Shown piece after piece: positions 24,237-34,150 of a stretch of DNA of 42,124 nt. Both the position numbers and the translations under genes were made by a program. The notes under the pieces were generated by a model. It was not told the origin of the DNA, made no database searches, and worked only from the letters and a program-made list of their open reading frames with translations. Location of the stretch: assembly GCA_025928655.1 (NCBI GenBank), contig JAICJC010000014.1:1-42124 (forward strand). Reading direction: 5' to 3'. Within the stretch, counting starts at the first letter, position 1, and every line of letters starts with the position of its first letter. This stretch comes from Thermoleophilia bacterium. Lineage in GTDB: Bacteria; Actinomycetota; Thermoleophilia; Gaiellales; JAICJC01.

Positions 24237-24271
24237 GGGGCCGGGCCCCGCCGCGGCGGGGCCCAGGCCCC
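24237..24271 (-). terminator. Strong GC hairpin after acs
   Basis: A perfect 22-base palindrome (24243-24264) is extended by GGGGCC (24237-24242) pairing with GGCCCC (24266-24271) across one bulged A. It lies eight bases past the acs stop. There is no T-run, as is common in high-GC genomes. Confidence 0.7.
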
Positions 24272-24278
24272 GATTCCG

Positions 24279-26267
<1,989 letters not shown>

Positions 26268-26298
26268 ATCAGCATCCCTCCAGAAGGACTCGTGCGTC

Positions 26299-26340
26299 CG
26301 CCTCCGCCCCGCCCCGGGACTCGGGGGCGGGGCGGAGGCG
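26299..26340 (-). terminator. Perfect 17-bp hairpin between satP and acs
   Basis: The arms 26299-26315 and 26324-26340 are perfect complements with an eight-base loop. It lies 22 bases beyond the satP stop and about 30 bases upstream of acs. It may terminate or attenuate transcription, or stabilise the satP message. Confidence 0.65.
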
Positions 26341-26362
26341 TCGCTTCAGACGTTCCCCGGCC

Positions 26363-27016
26363 TCACCGCTTCAGCGAGATGACCGGCAGCATGATGCGCC
26401 CGAACGTCGCGTTCGTCACCGCGGCGAACGACGCGTACCAGGCCGCAACGGCAGTGGCCAGGCCGAACCAACCGCCGAGCTTGACCAGCCCGTCACTGCC
26501 GTTCGCCTCGCCGATCCCGAGGATGAAGTAGGTCACCGCCAGCAGGATGAACACGAGCGCGATCGCGGCCGTCGTGCGCAGCGAGGCGATGAACATGTAG
26601 GACGTGAAGACTCCCCAGGCGATCAGGTACAGGCCCACGGCGTGGCCGATGTCCGCCGCCGGGATGCTCGACGCGTAGAACTGGTCGAACGCCCAGAAGG
26701 AGATCCAGAAGGCGCCGTACGACGTGAACGCCACCGCACCGAAGGTGTTGCCCGTCCGGAACTCCCACATCCCGGCAAGCACCTGGGCGATGCCGCCGTA
26801 GGCGAGCGCGAGGGCGAGCGTGACGCTCTCCCCCGACCGCGAGACCAGGTCGGCGTTGAACATGCTCAGCACGAACGTCGTCATCGCGAACGCCGCCAAC
26901 CCGAGCGGTCCCGGGTCGGCGATGACGATCCCACCTGGACGGGACTCGACCACCTCCGGACTGCGGGCGGCCTCGCGCGAAACGGGGCCTGCGGTGGCGG
27001 GATTGTGAACGGACAT
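26363..27016 (-). CDS. satP: Acetate/succinate transporter (GPR1/FUN34/SatP family)
   Basis: The 217-residue membrane protein has six predicted helices and the family start motif ADPGPLGLAAFAMTTFVLSM (about residues 33-52, matching NPAPLGL-type motifs). MWEFRTGNTFGAVAFTSYGA and the FWISFWAFDQFY segment follow. The family carries acetate and other short carboxylates across the inner membrane. With acs next in line it forms an uptake-plus-activation pair. The ATG at 27016 follows GGAGGAGGGA; an upstream in-frame ATG at 27031 includes the ribosome site itself and is unlikely. Confidence 0.93.
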   Translation of the reverse strand: MSVHNPATAGPVSREAARSPEVVESRPGGIVIADPGPLGLAAFAMTTFVLSMFNADLVSRSGESVTLALALAYGGIAQVLAGMWEFRTGNTFGAVAFTSYGAFWISFWAFDQFYASSIPAADIGHAVGLYLIAWGVFTSYMFIASLRTTAAIALVFILLAVTYFILGIGEANGSDGLVKLGGWFGLATAVAAWYASFAAVTNATFGRIMLPVISLKR

Positions 27017-27156
27017 CGTTCCCTCCTCCATCCGACGCGTGCAACTCGGCACGTTTAACGGCAATTCCAATACCCATCTCGAGGCCGCGCCGAACCACCG
27101 TCTGGGGTACGATCGCGCCGCGCAAGCGCCCACGGAGCGAGCCCAGGGAGGGACGG

Positions 27157-27528
27157 ATGCCATCACCACTCGAGGTGCATGACTGGCACGAGCTGGACGT
27201 GTACGCCCAGGACGGCGAGCATGTCGGAAAGCTGGCCGACGTGTACGTCTCCAAGGAGACGGGCGAGCCGGAGTTCCTGCTCGTCTCGAGCGGCTTCCTC
27301 GGCCACAAGCTGCACATGGTGCCGGCCGAGGGGGCGACCCGATCGGACGAGGGCGTGCAGGTCGCGTTCGACAAGGCCGCGATCGAGGGCGCGCCGACGG
27401 TGGCTGCCGACGACGACATCGATCCGGCCGAGGAGCAGCGGCTCCACGAGCATTACGGCGTCGCGTACACGCCCCACCCGGACGGCGTCATCATCCTGCG
27501 CCGGTTCGTGCTGATCGAGCGCCGCTAG
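27157..27528 (+). CDS. PRC-barrel domain protein
   Basis: The 123-residue soluble protein contains HDWHELDVYAQDGEHVGKLA then DVYVSKETGEPEFLLVSSGF, a PRC-barrel beta fold, followed by an acidic linker (DDDIDPAEEQRLHEHYGVAY) and a short ending. PRC barrels bind RNA, proteins or small ligands; the role here is unknown. A GGGAGGGAC ribosome site supports the ATG. It is divergent from satP and is followed six bases later by a universal stress protein gene, so a stress-related pair is plausible. Confidence 0.85.
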   Translation: MPSPLEVHDWHELDVYAQDGEHVGKLADVYVSKETGEPEFLLVSSGFLGHKLHMVPAEGATRSDEGVQVAFDKAAIEGAPTVAADDDIDPAEEQRLHEHYGVAYTPHPDGVIILRRFVLIERR

Positions 27529-27534
27529 CCGCTC

Positions 27535-28344
27535 GTGAACGGGGATCGGGCGCTGTTCGGCTGCGTCGTCTGCGGCGTGGACGGCACCGACGAGAGCCGC
27601 GCCGCCGTCGCCCAGGTCGGCCGGCTGCTGGACGGGCTGCAGGCCGCATGCCGAGTGGTGCTCGTGAGCGTGTGGAACACGGGCGCGTCGGTCGCGGTCG
27701 GCTGGTCGCCGCCGGTCGCGCGAACCGCCTCGTTCCCGCGGGAGGAGCTGCGGAAGGCGGCCGACGGCGTGCGGCCGCTGCTGCCGCCGTCGGTACCGGT
27801 GGAGACGGTCGTGGTGGAGGGGCCGCCGGGGCCCATGATGCTGACCGAGCTGGCCCGCCACCGCGCGACCCTCGTGGCGGTCGGCTCGCACGACCACCGC
27901 CGCCTCCCGGGGATCCTGCTCGGGAGCGTCGCGACGCAGCTCCTGCACGAGGCCCCGTGCGCCGTCCTGATGGCGCGCGGCGGGCCGGACGAGGCGTTCC
28001 CCGCCCGTGTCGCCGTGGGCGCCGACGGCTCCGAGGAGTCGGCCCGGGCGATCCAGGCGGGCGCGGGCATCGCGCAGCGGCGCGGGTCGGCGCTCGAAGC
28101 GGTGGTCGCGACCGGCGGCGGCGCTGCGCCCGACGCCGCGGCGGTGCGCTCGGCCCTCGACGCGGCCGCCGGGCCGGACACCCCGCTGCGGATGGCGTCC
28201 GACCCGCCGGTCGACGCCCTGGCCCGGCTCGACCCCGCGCTGCTCGTCGTCGGCAGCCGCGGCCTCCAGGGGTTGCGGTCGCTCGGCAGCGTCAGCGAGC
28301 GGGTCGCACACGAGGCCCGCTGCTCGGTGCTCGTGGTGCGCTAG
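27535..28344 (+). CDS. Tandem-domain universal stress protein
   Basis: The 269-residue protein carries two UspA-like domains. The first (about 8-148) starts GCVVCGVDGTDESRAAVAQV and ends with the nucleotide-binding pattern VGSHDHRRLPGILLGSVATQ. The second (about 155-269) starts VAVGADGSEESARAIQAGAG and ends VVGSRGLQGLRSLGSVSERV. The G-2x-G-9x-GS pattern suggests ATP or AMP binding. Such proteins respond to starvation and redox stress in the cytoplasm. The GTG start at 27535 directly follows the PRC-barrel gene. Its TAG stop shares the palindrome CTAG with the stop of the convergent gene. Confidence 0.92.
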   Translation: MNGDRALFGCVVCGVDGTDESRAAVAQVGRLLDGLQAACRVVLVSVWNTGASVAVGWSPPVARTASFPREELRKAADGVRPLLPPSVPVETVVVEGPPGPMMLTELARHRATLVAVGSHDHRRLPGILLGSVATQLLHEAPCAVLMARGGPDEAFPARVAVGADGSEESARAIQAGAGIAQRRGSALEAVVATGGGAAPDAAAVRSALDAAAGPDTPLRMASDPPVDALARLDPALLVVGSRGLQGLRSLGSVSERVAHEARCSVLVVR

Positions 28345-28787
28345 CCGCGCACCGCGCGAGCGGTGAAGGTGAGCGAGAACGTCGCGCCCTGACACGCGTT
28401 TGCGACGCTCTTCGGCATCACAACCGTCATGATGACCTTGGCCGTGGCCTTCGGCCTGATCCGAATCGGGCCGGTTCTGGGGGGGACGGTCAGGTTCTGG
28501 CGCGTCCCGGCGCAGCCGGGCCGGTTCGTGACCGCGCCGACCTTGGCCGTCACCGACATGACCTTGATCCCGTAGGCGTAGGTGTTCTTGATCCGCAGCG
28601 TCAGCGGCTTCGGCTGCCCGCCCGGGTAGAGGCCCGCGACCGGGCTCGAGGTGACGCTCACGACGTGGCTCACCGACGCGGTCAGCTCCATCCGCCCGTC
28701 CCGCGGCCCGTGGCCCGGCGCTGCGACGTGGGCCGCGACGCCGGCGGCTGTGGCGAGGGCGACCGCGGTTGAGAGCAAGAATCGCAT
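28341..28787 (-). CDS. Small secreted protein related to the 31051-31536 product
   Basis: The 148-residue product has a signal peptide (FLLSTAVALATAAGVAAHVA) and a beta-rich body. It shares with the protein at 31051-31536 an LYPGG motif followed by an N-x(4)-(Y/F) stretch, a mid-chain GC, and the ending ACQGATFSLTFTA. These look like the small envelope proteins often annotated as SipW-dependent-type in actinobacteria, although this copy lacks the YAAWS-type cleavage region. It begins three bases after the stop of the repeat protein, so the three genes form an operon. Function unknown; a surface location is likely. Confidence 0.72.
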   Translation of the reverse strand: MRFLLSTAVALATAAGVAAHVAAPGHGPRDGRMELTASVSHVVSVTSSPVAGLYPGGQPKPLTLRIKNTYAYGIKVMSVTAKVGAVTNRPGCAGTRQNLTVPPRTGPIRIRPKATAKVIMTVVMPKSVANACQGATFSLTFTARAVRG

Positions 28788-28790
28788 CGA

Positions 28791-31040
28791 TTACGGCTTG
28801 AAGGTGAACGTGGTGGACGCCGCGGCGCCGTTCGACGCCGAGTCGGTGGCAACGGCCCGGATCGTGTAGGAGCCGAGGGTGGTGAACCACGCCGAGGCGG
28901 CGGCGAGCGACCAGCTCGTGGGGCCGGCGGCGGGCATGAGCATCTCCGTGGCGGAGGAGAACGAGCTCGTGGCGGGGTTCCAGTAGAGGCCGGGCGCCGC
29001 CGCCTGGCGCAGGCTGACCTGGACGGACGCCACGCCCGAGCCCGCGTCGCTCGCGGTGCCGCAGATGTCGGCCGTGGCCGGCGTGCTGCACCCGGCCGCC
29101 CATCCGCTCGAGTACGACGACGCCGGGAACGTGATCGCGACGGCCGGGGCCGCGTTGTCGATCGCCACCGTCTGGCCGGTGCTCGTGGCCGTGTTCCCGG
29201 CCAGGTCGGTCACGGTGACCGTCCACGTCTTGCTCGTCCCCGCGATGGAGGTGTTGGCGGTGAGGGCGGCGCTCGCATACCCGCGGGCGACGCCGCCGAC
29301 CGTGCAACCCGACACGCACGCGGGCAGCACCAGGGCGGTCTGGCCCGTGGTGATGTTCTTGACGTTCGCGGTGACCGAGTAGACGCCGCTTGCATCCGCG
29401 GCGTTCGTGTAGGCCATGTAGGCGCGACCCTGGCCGATGGAGCCGGCGACGCCGGTCGCGGTCGGGACGATGGCCTCGGCAGTCGCGGTCGGCACGGTGT
29501 TGTCGGCGGTTCCCGACCCGTTCGCCGTGGTCGTGTTGCCGACCCCGTCCGTCGCGGTCACGGTGAAGCCGACAGCGCCCGCCGCGAGCGTGGACGCGGC
29601 CGTCTTCGCCGCGCTCTTGTAGGCGTACGTGACCCCGCCCACGGTGCACCCGGTGCCGCAGGCGGACAGGGCGAGGGCGGTCTGCCCGCCCGTCAGCGTC
29701 GAGACATTGGCCTTGAGGGAGGAGATCCCGCTGGCATCGGAGGCGTTGGCGTACACGGCGTATGCGCCGCTCTTGCGCACCCAGCCGGCGGCGTTCGTGG
29801 TCGTGTTCGCGATCGCGGCGCCGGAGACGGTCGGCGGGGAGGCGTCCACGTTCACGGAAAATGATCCCGGCGCGGAGTTCGCGGCCTTGTCGGTCGCCGT
29901 GACGGCGAAGGCGGCCGGCCCGGCGGGAACCGATGCGGCGGCGATCTTGGAGGCGCTCTTGTACCCGTAGGTCACGCCGCCGTACGTGCACGAGGTGGTG
30001 CAGGCTGAGAGCGCGAGCGCGGTCTGCCCGGCGGTCAGCGCGGTCACGTCGGCGGTGACCGTGCCGATGCCGCTCGCGGGCGAGCCTGCGTCCGCGGCGT
30101 TCGCGTAGACGACGTAGCTGTTGCCGGGCTTGACGTAGCCCGGGTCGCTGGGCGCCGTGTTCACGAGAACCGCGCCGGTGACGGCGGGCGCGGTCGAGTC
30201 GACGGTCGCGGCCGCCGAGCGGCCGGCCGCGTTCCCCGCCTTGTCGGAGGCCGTCACACCGACGGATACGGGGCCGTCCGCGATCGCCGGGCCGGCGGTC
30301 GCGGCGGCGCTCTTGTACGCGTACCGCACGCCGCCGACCGTGCAGGAGCTCGTGCACGCCGGAAGCGCCAGCGAGGTCGCGCCCGGGGTGAGGCCCGAGA
30401 CGTCGGCGGTGACCGTCGCGATGCCGCTCGCGGGCGAGCCTGCGTCCGCCGCGTTTGCATAGACGGTGTAGCTGCCGGAGCGGTGCACCCAGCCGACCGT
30501 GGCAGGAGAGGCCATGGCCACGGCGGCGGCGGTGACGGACGGGCTGGTGGAGTCGACGGTGGCGGCGTAGCTCACCGGCGTACCGAGGTTGCCGACGTTG
30601 TCCTGCCCCCAGATCCCGTAGCTCTGCGAGCCCTGGACGAGGCCGGCGTCAGCCGTGAGCGGCGCGCTCGACCACCCGTACGCCTTCGCGCCGATCGTGC
30701 ACGTGCACGGCTTGAGCGGCACCGACGTCGCGCCCGAGGCGAGTGAGGAGGGGTCCGCCTGCACCCAGGCGACGCCCGACCCGCCGGGATCGACGACGTT
30801 CGCGTAGACGACGAACGCCGCCCCCGGCCGGATCGCCCCGCCGGCGGCGGTGGCGCCCTGGGGGGCGATCGTCGCGCCCGTGACGCTCGGCGCATGGAAG
30901 TCGGTGCTTGCGACCGCCGCGCCGGCCCCTGCTCCGGGCAGGTCCCACGTGGCGGACGCGGTGGTCACGCCGGCGAGGAACACGGCCAGGAGCAGGAGCC
31001 CGCGGCGAGGGTGCAGCAGGCCCCTGAGACGGGCGAGCAT
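28791..31040 (-). CDS. Secreted multi-repeat Ig-like protein
   Basis: The 749-residue protein has an N-terminal hydrophobic signal (LLLLAVFLAGVTTASA then TWDLPGAGAG), then five tandem modules of about 114-118 residues. Each module contains a VYAN(A/V)xDA-type strand, a VTADVS-like strand, and in repeats 2-5 a CxxxCTVGGV-x-Y-x-Y-x-SA hairpin with two cysteines likely to form a disulfide. Each ends TDKAGN...VDSTxPxVT, like bacterial Ig-like folds. A different C-terminal module (VAITFPASSYSSGWAAGCST onward) closes the chain. No sortase motif or anchor is seen. A structural or adhesive role is inferred. It is the middle gene of a three-gene secreted-protein operon. Confidence 0.85.
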   Translation of the reverse strand: MLARLRGLLHPRRGLLLLAVFLAGVTTASATWDLPGAGAGAAVASTDFHAPSVTGATIAPQGATAAGGAIRPGAAFVVYANVVDPGGSGVAWVQADPSSLASGATSVPLKPCTCTIGAKAYGWSSAPLTADAGLVQGSQSYGIWGQDNVGNLGTPVSYAATVDSTSPSVTAAAVAMASPATVGWVHRSGSYTVYANAADAGSPASGIATVTADVSGLTPGATSLALPACTSSCTVGGVRYAYKSAAATAGPAIADGPVSVGVTASDKAGNAAGRSAAATVDSTAPAVTGAVLVNTAPSDPGYVKPGNSYVVYANAADAGSPASGIGTVTADVTALTAGQTALALSACTTSCTYGGVTYGYKSASKIAAASVPAGPAAFAVTATDKAANSAPGSFSVNVDASPPTVSGAAIANTTTNAAGWVRKSGAYAVYANASDASGISSLKANVSTLTGGQTALALSACGTGCTVGGVTYAYKSAAKTAASTLAAGAVGFTVTATDGVGNTTTANGSGTADNTVPTATAEAIVPTATGVAGSIGQGRAYMAYTNAADASGVYSVTANVKNITTGQTALVLPACVSGCTVGGVARGYASAALTANTSIAGTSKTWTVTVTDLAGNTATSTGQTVAIDNAAPAVAITFPASSYSSGWAAGCSTPATADICGTASDAGSGVASVQVSLRQAAAPGLYWNPATSSFSSATEMLMPAAGPTSWSLAAASAWFTTLGSYTIRAVATDSASNGAAASTTFTFKP

Positions 31041-31050
31041 CGGGACGGCC

Positions 31051-31536
31051 TTAGGCGCTCTGGGCCGTCGCGGTCAGGTAGACCGTGAACGTCGCTCCCT
31101 GGCAGGAATCGTTGGCGCTCGAGTCCATCGCGATGGCGCCCGTCGCGTCGATGTCCGTGGAGGATCCGGCGGGGATGTCCCAGCCGCTGCCGCCGTTCGT
31201 GGCGGTCGTGAACGACAGGGAGCTCAGGTTGCACCCGCTGTGACCGGCATCGACGTCGACGCCGTCCTCGCCCTTCGACGTGTCGAGCCCGACGCTCCCG
31301 ACGTGCACGGGGAACGAGTTCGCGTTGGCGGCACTGGTGTCGACGTCGGCGCTGGCGCCCGGATACAGGCTGCCCGACGGCGAGCCGGCGGTGAGCGTCA
31401 GGTTCTCGGCGGTGGCTGCGGAGGCCGTGCCGTGGCCGCTGCCGTTGACGGACCAGGCCGCGTAGGCGGCCGCGCCCGCGATGCCGAGGCCGACGACGGC
31501 CGTCACGGCAATCCGCACGAAGCGTTTGCGATTCAT
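31051..31536 (-). CDS. Small secreted SipW-dependent-type protein
   Basis: The 161-residue protein starts RKRFVRIAVTAVVGLGIAGA followed by AAYAAWSVNGSGHGTASA, the hydrophobic segment plus YAAWS-x-x-G-x-G signature of SipW/TasA-type envelope proteins. The body has SGSLYPGASADV, HSGCNLSSLSFTT and the ending DSCQGATFTVYLTA, matching the small protein at the other end of the operon. Such proteins are exported and can form surface fibres in some bacteria; that role is not shown here. It is the first gene of the operon, and the repeat protein follows after 10 bases. Confidence 0.78.
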   Translation of the reverse strand: MNRKRFVRIAVTAVVGLGIAGAAAYAAWSVNGSGHGTASAATAENLTLTAGSPSGSLYPGASADVDTSAANANSFPVHVGSVGLDTSKGEDGVDVDAGHSGCNLSSLSFTTATNGGSGWDIPAGSSTDIDATGAIAMDSSANDSCQGATFTVYLTATAQSA

Positions 31537-31671
31537 GGAATCCTCTTGAGAAGGGGGGAAGGAAGCCCGTCCGGTCCCAGGCGGGGAGCGGACGTTCTCG
31601 AACCCATCGGTCGCCGACTGGTATAGGCCGATACCGAGAACGGGGGATCTCCGCGCCCCGGTGCGCCCATC

Positions 31672-31739
31672 GCGTACCGAGCGGTGCGGGCACCGCGTAC
31701 CGAGGTCTGGTGCGGTATGTCCGCACCGTTCGGTACGCT
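31672..31739. promoter_or_regulatory. Array of direct and inverted repeats at the ATPase promoter
   Basis: GCGTACCGA occurs twice directly (31672-31680 and 31695-31703) and once inverted as TCGGTACGC (31730-31738). GGTGCGG follows each direct copy (31683-31689 and 31709-31715), and the inverted CCGCACC is at 31721-31727. The result is nested palindromes: GGTGCGG-TATGT-CCGCACC inside TACCGA/TCGGTA. The inverted unit overlaps a TACGCT -10 box (31734-31739), 11 bases before the ATG at 31751. This is the pattern of a cooperative operator in the divergent region shared with the secreted-protein operon. Confidence 0.6.
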
Positions 31740-31750
31740 ATCTCCGCACC

Positions 31751-32896
31751 ATGCTGACCGACGCAAACCCGTTCATCTACTCCCACCCGATCGCGCCGGA
31801 CGACGTCATCGACCGCGACGCCGAGACCGAGCAGCTGCTCGCCTCGGCGGTGGGCGGCCACTTCGTGCGCCTGTACGCGCCGCGCAAGTACGGCAAGACG
31901 AGCCTGCTGCGACGCGTGCTCCGCGACGCCGAGCGGCGCGAGCGGATGATCCCGATCCTGGTCGACCTGTACGGGGTGCTGTCCGTGGCCGACGTGGCGA
32001 TCCGGTTCGAGCGCGCCTACGCCCGTCAGCTGAAGGGCAAGACCCGGGCGCGGATCGAGGAGTTCCTGCAGACGACCGGCCTCGGGCTCTCGCTGGGCGC
32101 GCTCGGGATCAGCGCCCGGCTCCAGGTCGAGCCCCGCACCGACCCGCTGCCGGCCCTGCACGCACTCCTCGACCTGCCGCTGCGGCTGGAGGAGGGCGGC
32201 GCCTTCCGGGCGCTCGTCGTCCTGGACGAGTTCCAGGACATCACCCGGGTCGAGGGGATGGACGCGCTCCTGCGCAGCCACATCCAGTTCCAGGGCGAGG
32301 TGGCGTCGTTCGTGTTCGCAGGATCGGAGCCGGGCCTGATGCGCGAGCTCTTCGAGGTGCGCGAGCGCCCGCTCTACGGGCAGGCGGTGCCGATGCGGCT
32401 CGGGCGACTGGGCGACGCCGACATCGCGGCCTACGTGGCCGACCGCTTCCGCGAATCGGGCCGCAGCGTGGGCGAGGCCGCCAATCCGCTCGCGGCGGCG
32501 GCGAAGGGCCATCCCCAGCGGGCGATGCTGCTCGCCCACCGGCTGTGGCAGGAGGTGCCTGCGGGCGGTACGGCCGATCTGGGCCACTGGAGCCGGGCGC
32601 ACGCGGCGGCCCTGGCCGAGCTCGCGGCCGAGTTCGACGCCGGCTGGCGCCACCTCTCCACCAACGAGCAGAAGGCGATCCGCTCGCTGGCGGCGACCGG
32701 GGGCTCGCCGTTCCAGACGCGCGTCCTGGAGGGCCTGGGCCTGGCCAAGTCGAGCGCCCGCTCGGCGCTGGTCGCGCTCCAGGCGAGCGCGATCGTCGAA
32801 CGTGACGGCGACCGCTACGCCCTCACCGATCCGCTGTTCTGCGAGTGGATCGCGGGGCTGCGCGGGGCCGGCGGGCTCGGGGAGGGCGACGTGTGA
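31751..32896 (+). CDS. AAA/STAND-like ATPase with C-terminal winged helix
   Basis: The 381-residue protein has a P-loop YAPRKYGKTSLLRRVL (Walker A at about 43-51, with APRKYGKT in place of the usual GxxxxGKT), Walker B ALVVLDEFQDI (D159, E160) and a sensor-like SFVFAGSEPGLM stretch. Its C-terminal region (NEQKAIRSLAATGGSPFQTR to ALTDPLFCEWI) resembles a winged helix. This matches the archaeal-type ATPase/MNS group, often signalling or conflict-related NTPases. No partner gene is coupled. The ATG is 11 bases from the -10 box, implying a very short leader. Function is unknown; the elaborate operator suggests tight regulation, possibly autoregulation through the winged helix. Confidence 0.8.
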   Translation: MLTDANPFIYSHPIAPDDVIDRDAETEQLLASAVGGHFVRLYAPRKYGKTSLLRRVLRDAERRERMIPILVDLYGVLSVADVAIRFERAYARQLKGKTRARIEEFLQTTGLGLSLGALGISARLQVEPRTDPLPALHALLDLPLRLEEGGAFRALVVLDEFQDITRVEGMDALLRSHIQFQGEVASFVFAGSEPGLMRELFEVRERPLYGQAVPMRLGRLGDADIAAYVADRFRESGRSVGEAANPLAAAAKGHPQRAMLLAHRLWQEVPAGGTADLGHWSRAHAAALAELAAEFDAGWRHLSTNEQKAIRSLAATGGSPFQTRVLEGLGLAKSSARSALVALQASAIVERDGDRYALTDPLFCEWIAGLRGAGGLGEGDV

Positions 32897-32932
32897 GCGG
32901 AGGGCGCCGGAGAACGCCGTCCGGCATGCGAG

Positions 32933-33005
32933 TGGGCCGTATAGGGATCGAACCTATGACCTTGGGATTAAGAGTCCCCTGCTCTACCAGCTGAGCTAAC
33001 GGCCC
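32933..33005 (-). tRNA. tRNA-Lys (anticodon CTT)
   Basis: On the minus strand the acceptor GGGCCGT pairs with ACGGCCC (7 bp). The D-arm GCTC-AGCTGGTA-GAGC is normal, the anticodon loop is CTCTTAA with anticodon CTT, and the T-arm ATAGG-TTCGATC-CCTAT is canonical. The anticodon stem has one G-A mismatch at 27-43. No CCA is encoded; the discriminator is A. Confidence 0.96.
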
Positions 33006-33073
33006 CGGGTCGGCCAGTCTACCAACGCGTCGCCGCGCCGCCGCGCCGCCGGACCCGCTATCCTGCCGCGCCG

Positions 33074-34126
33074 ATGCGGGCAGAGTCGGACACCTTCTTC
33101 CGAGACCTCCTCGCGGCCCCCGGGCCGTCGGGCGACGAGCGCGAGGCCGCCAAGGTCTGGCGCGCGTACGCGGCCGGCTTCGCGGATGTCCGCGGCGACG
33201 CGCTCGGCTCCTGCTACGCCACGGTGAACGCCGAGGGCGAACGGTCGGTGGCGGTGCTCGGCCACATCGACGAGATCGGCCTGGTCATCACCCACATCGA
33301 CGACGAGGGCTTCCTGTGGTTCCGCGGTGTCGGCGGCTGGGTGGCGGCCGTGCTGGTCGCGCAGCGAATCCGCATCCTCACGAAGGACGGCCCCGTCCCC
33401 GGCGTCGTGGGCCAGAAGGCCCCCCACCTGACCGACCAGGAGGAGCGGGACAAGCCCCTTCGCGTCGATCAGCTGTGGATCGACATCGGCGCAGCCGACG
33501 GCGACGACGCCCGCTCGCGCGTCCAGGTGGGCGACCTGGCCGTGGTGGAGCAGCCCATCGTCGACCTGATCGGCTCGCGCCTCGCCAGCCGCGCGGTCGA
33601 CAACCGCGCCGGCGCGTTCGTGGCCGCCGAGGCCGCCCGCCTGTACGCGGAGCAGCCCGGGTCGTGGCGGCTCGTCGGCGTCGGCTCGGTCGGCGAGGAG
33701 ACGAGCTTCTCGGGCGCCTACACGTCGGCGTTCGGGCTCGACCCCGACGCGGCGCTCATCATCGACGTCACCCACACGTCCGACCAGCCGAACGTGCCGA
33801 AGCGCAAGGTGGGCGAGATCACGCTGGGCGGCGGGCCCGTCATCGAGCGCGGCTCGGGCGTCCACCCGCTCATGTTCGACCTGATCGGCGAGGTGGCGAA
33901 GGCCGAGGGCATCCCGGTCCAGTTCGGCGCGTCGTCCGGGTCGACCGGCACGGACGCCGACGCGGTCAAGCTGACCCGGGCCGGCGTCCGCTGCGGCGTC
34001 GTCAGCGTCCCGAACCGCTACATGCACTCGCCCAACGAGATCGTCGACCTGAACGACCTCGAGGCGACGGCCGCCCTGATCGCGGCGGTCGCGCGCCGGC
34101 TGGACGACCTTCCGCCCATCGAGTAG
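33074..34126 (+). CDS. M42-family metallo-aminopeptidase
   Basis: This cytosolic zinc/cobalt aminopeptidase of the M42 (glutamyl aminopeptidase/TET) family trims peptides. The 350 residues contain VLGHIDEIGLVI (ligand H64, D66), SRAVDNRAGAFVA (bridging D176), VGSVGEETSFSGA (catalytic E208, ligand E209), ALIIDVTHTSD (ligand D231) and SVPNRYMHSPNEI (ligand H318), so the active site is complete. Length is normal. It lies just after the tRNA-Lys gene on the opposite strand; no operon partner is evident, as the next gene starts 24 bases later with a different role. Confidence 0.93.
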   Translation: MRAESDTFFRDLLAAPGPSGDEREAAKVWRAYAAGFADVRGDALGSCYATVNAEGERSVAVLGHIDEIGLVITHIDDEGFLWFRGVGGWVAAVLVAQRIRILTKDGPVPGVVGQKAPHLTDQEERDKPLRVDQLWIDIGAADGDDARSRVQVGDLAVVEQPIVDLIGSRLASRAVDNRAGAFVAAEAARLYAEQPGSWRLVGVGSVGEETSFSGAYTSAFGLDPDAALIIDVTHTSDQPNVPKRKVGEITLGGGPVIERGSGVHPLMFDLIGEVAKAEGIPVQFGASSGSTGTDADAVKLTRAGVRCGVVSVPNRYMHSPNEIVDLNDLEATAALIAAVARRLDDLPPIE

Positions 34127-34150
34127 CCGCCGACGGCGTACGATTCGGCC

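Noticed and set aside
27017-27169. Longer N-terminus for the acetate transporter
   Set aside because: The added stretch contains the ribosome site and satP proteins do not have it.
27163-30357. Very long minus-strand frame of more than 1000 codons
   Set aside because: It runs across the PRC-barrel, stress-protein and repeat-protein genes in the wrong frame and is Arg/His-rich without motifs.
28791-31040. Repeats considered as a CRISPR array
   Set aside because: The period is about 340-354 bases and in frame, and the repeats are protein modules, not short repeats with unique spacers.
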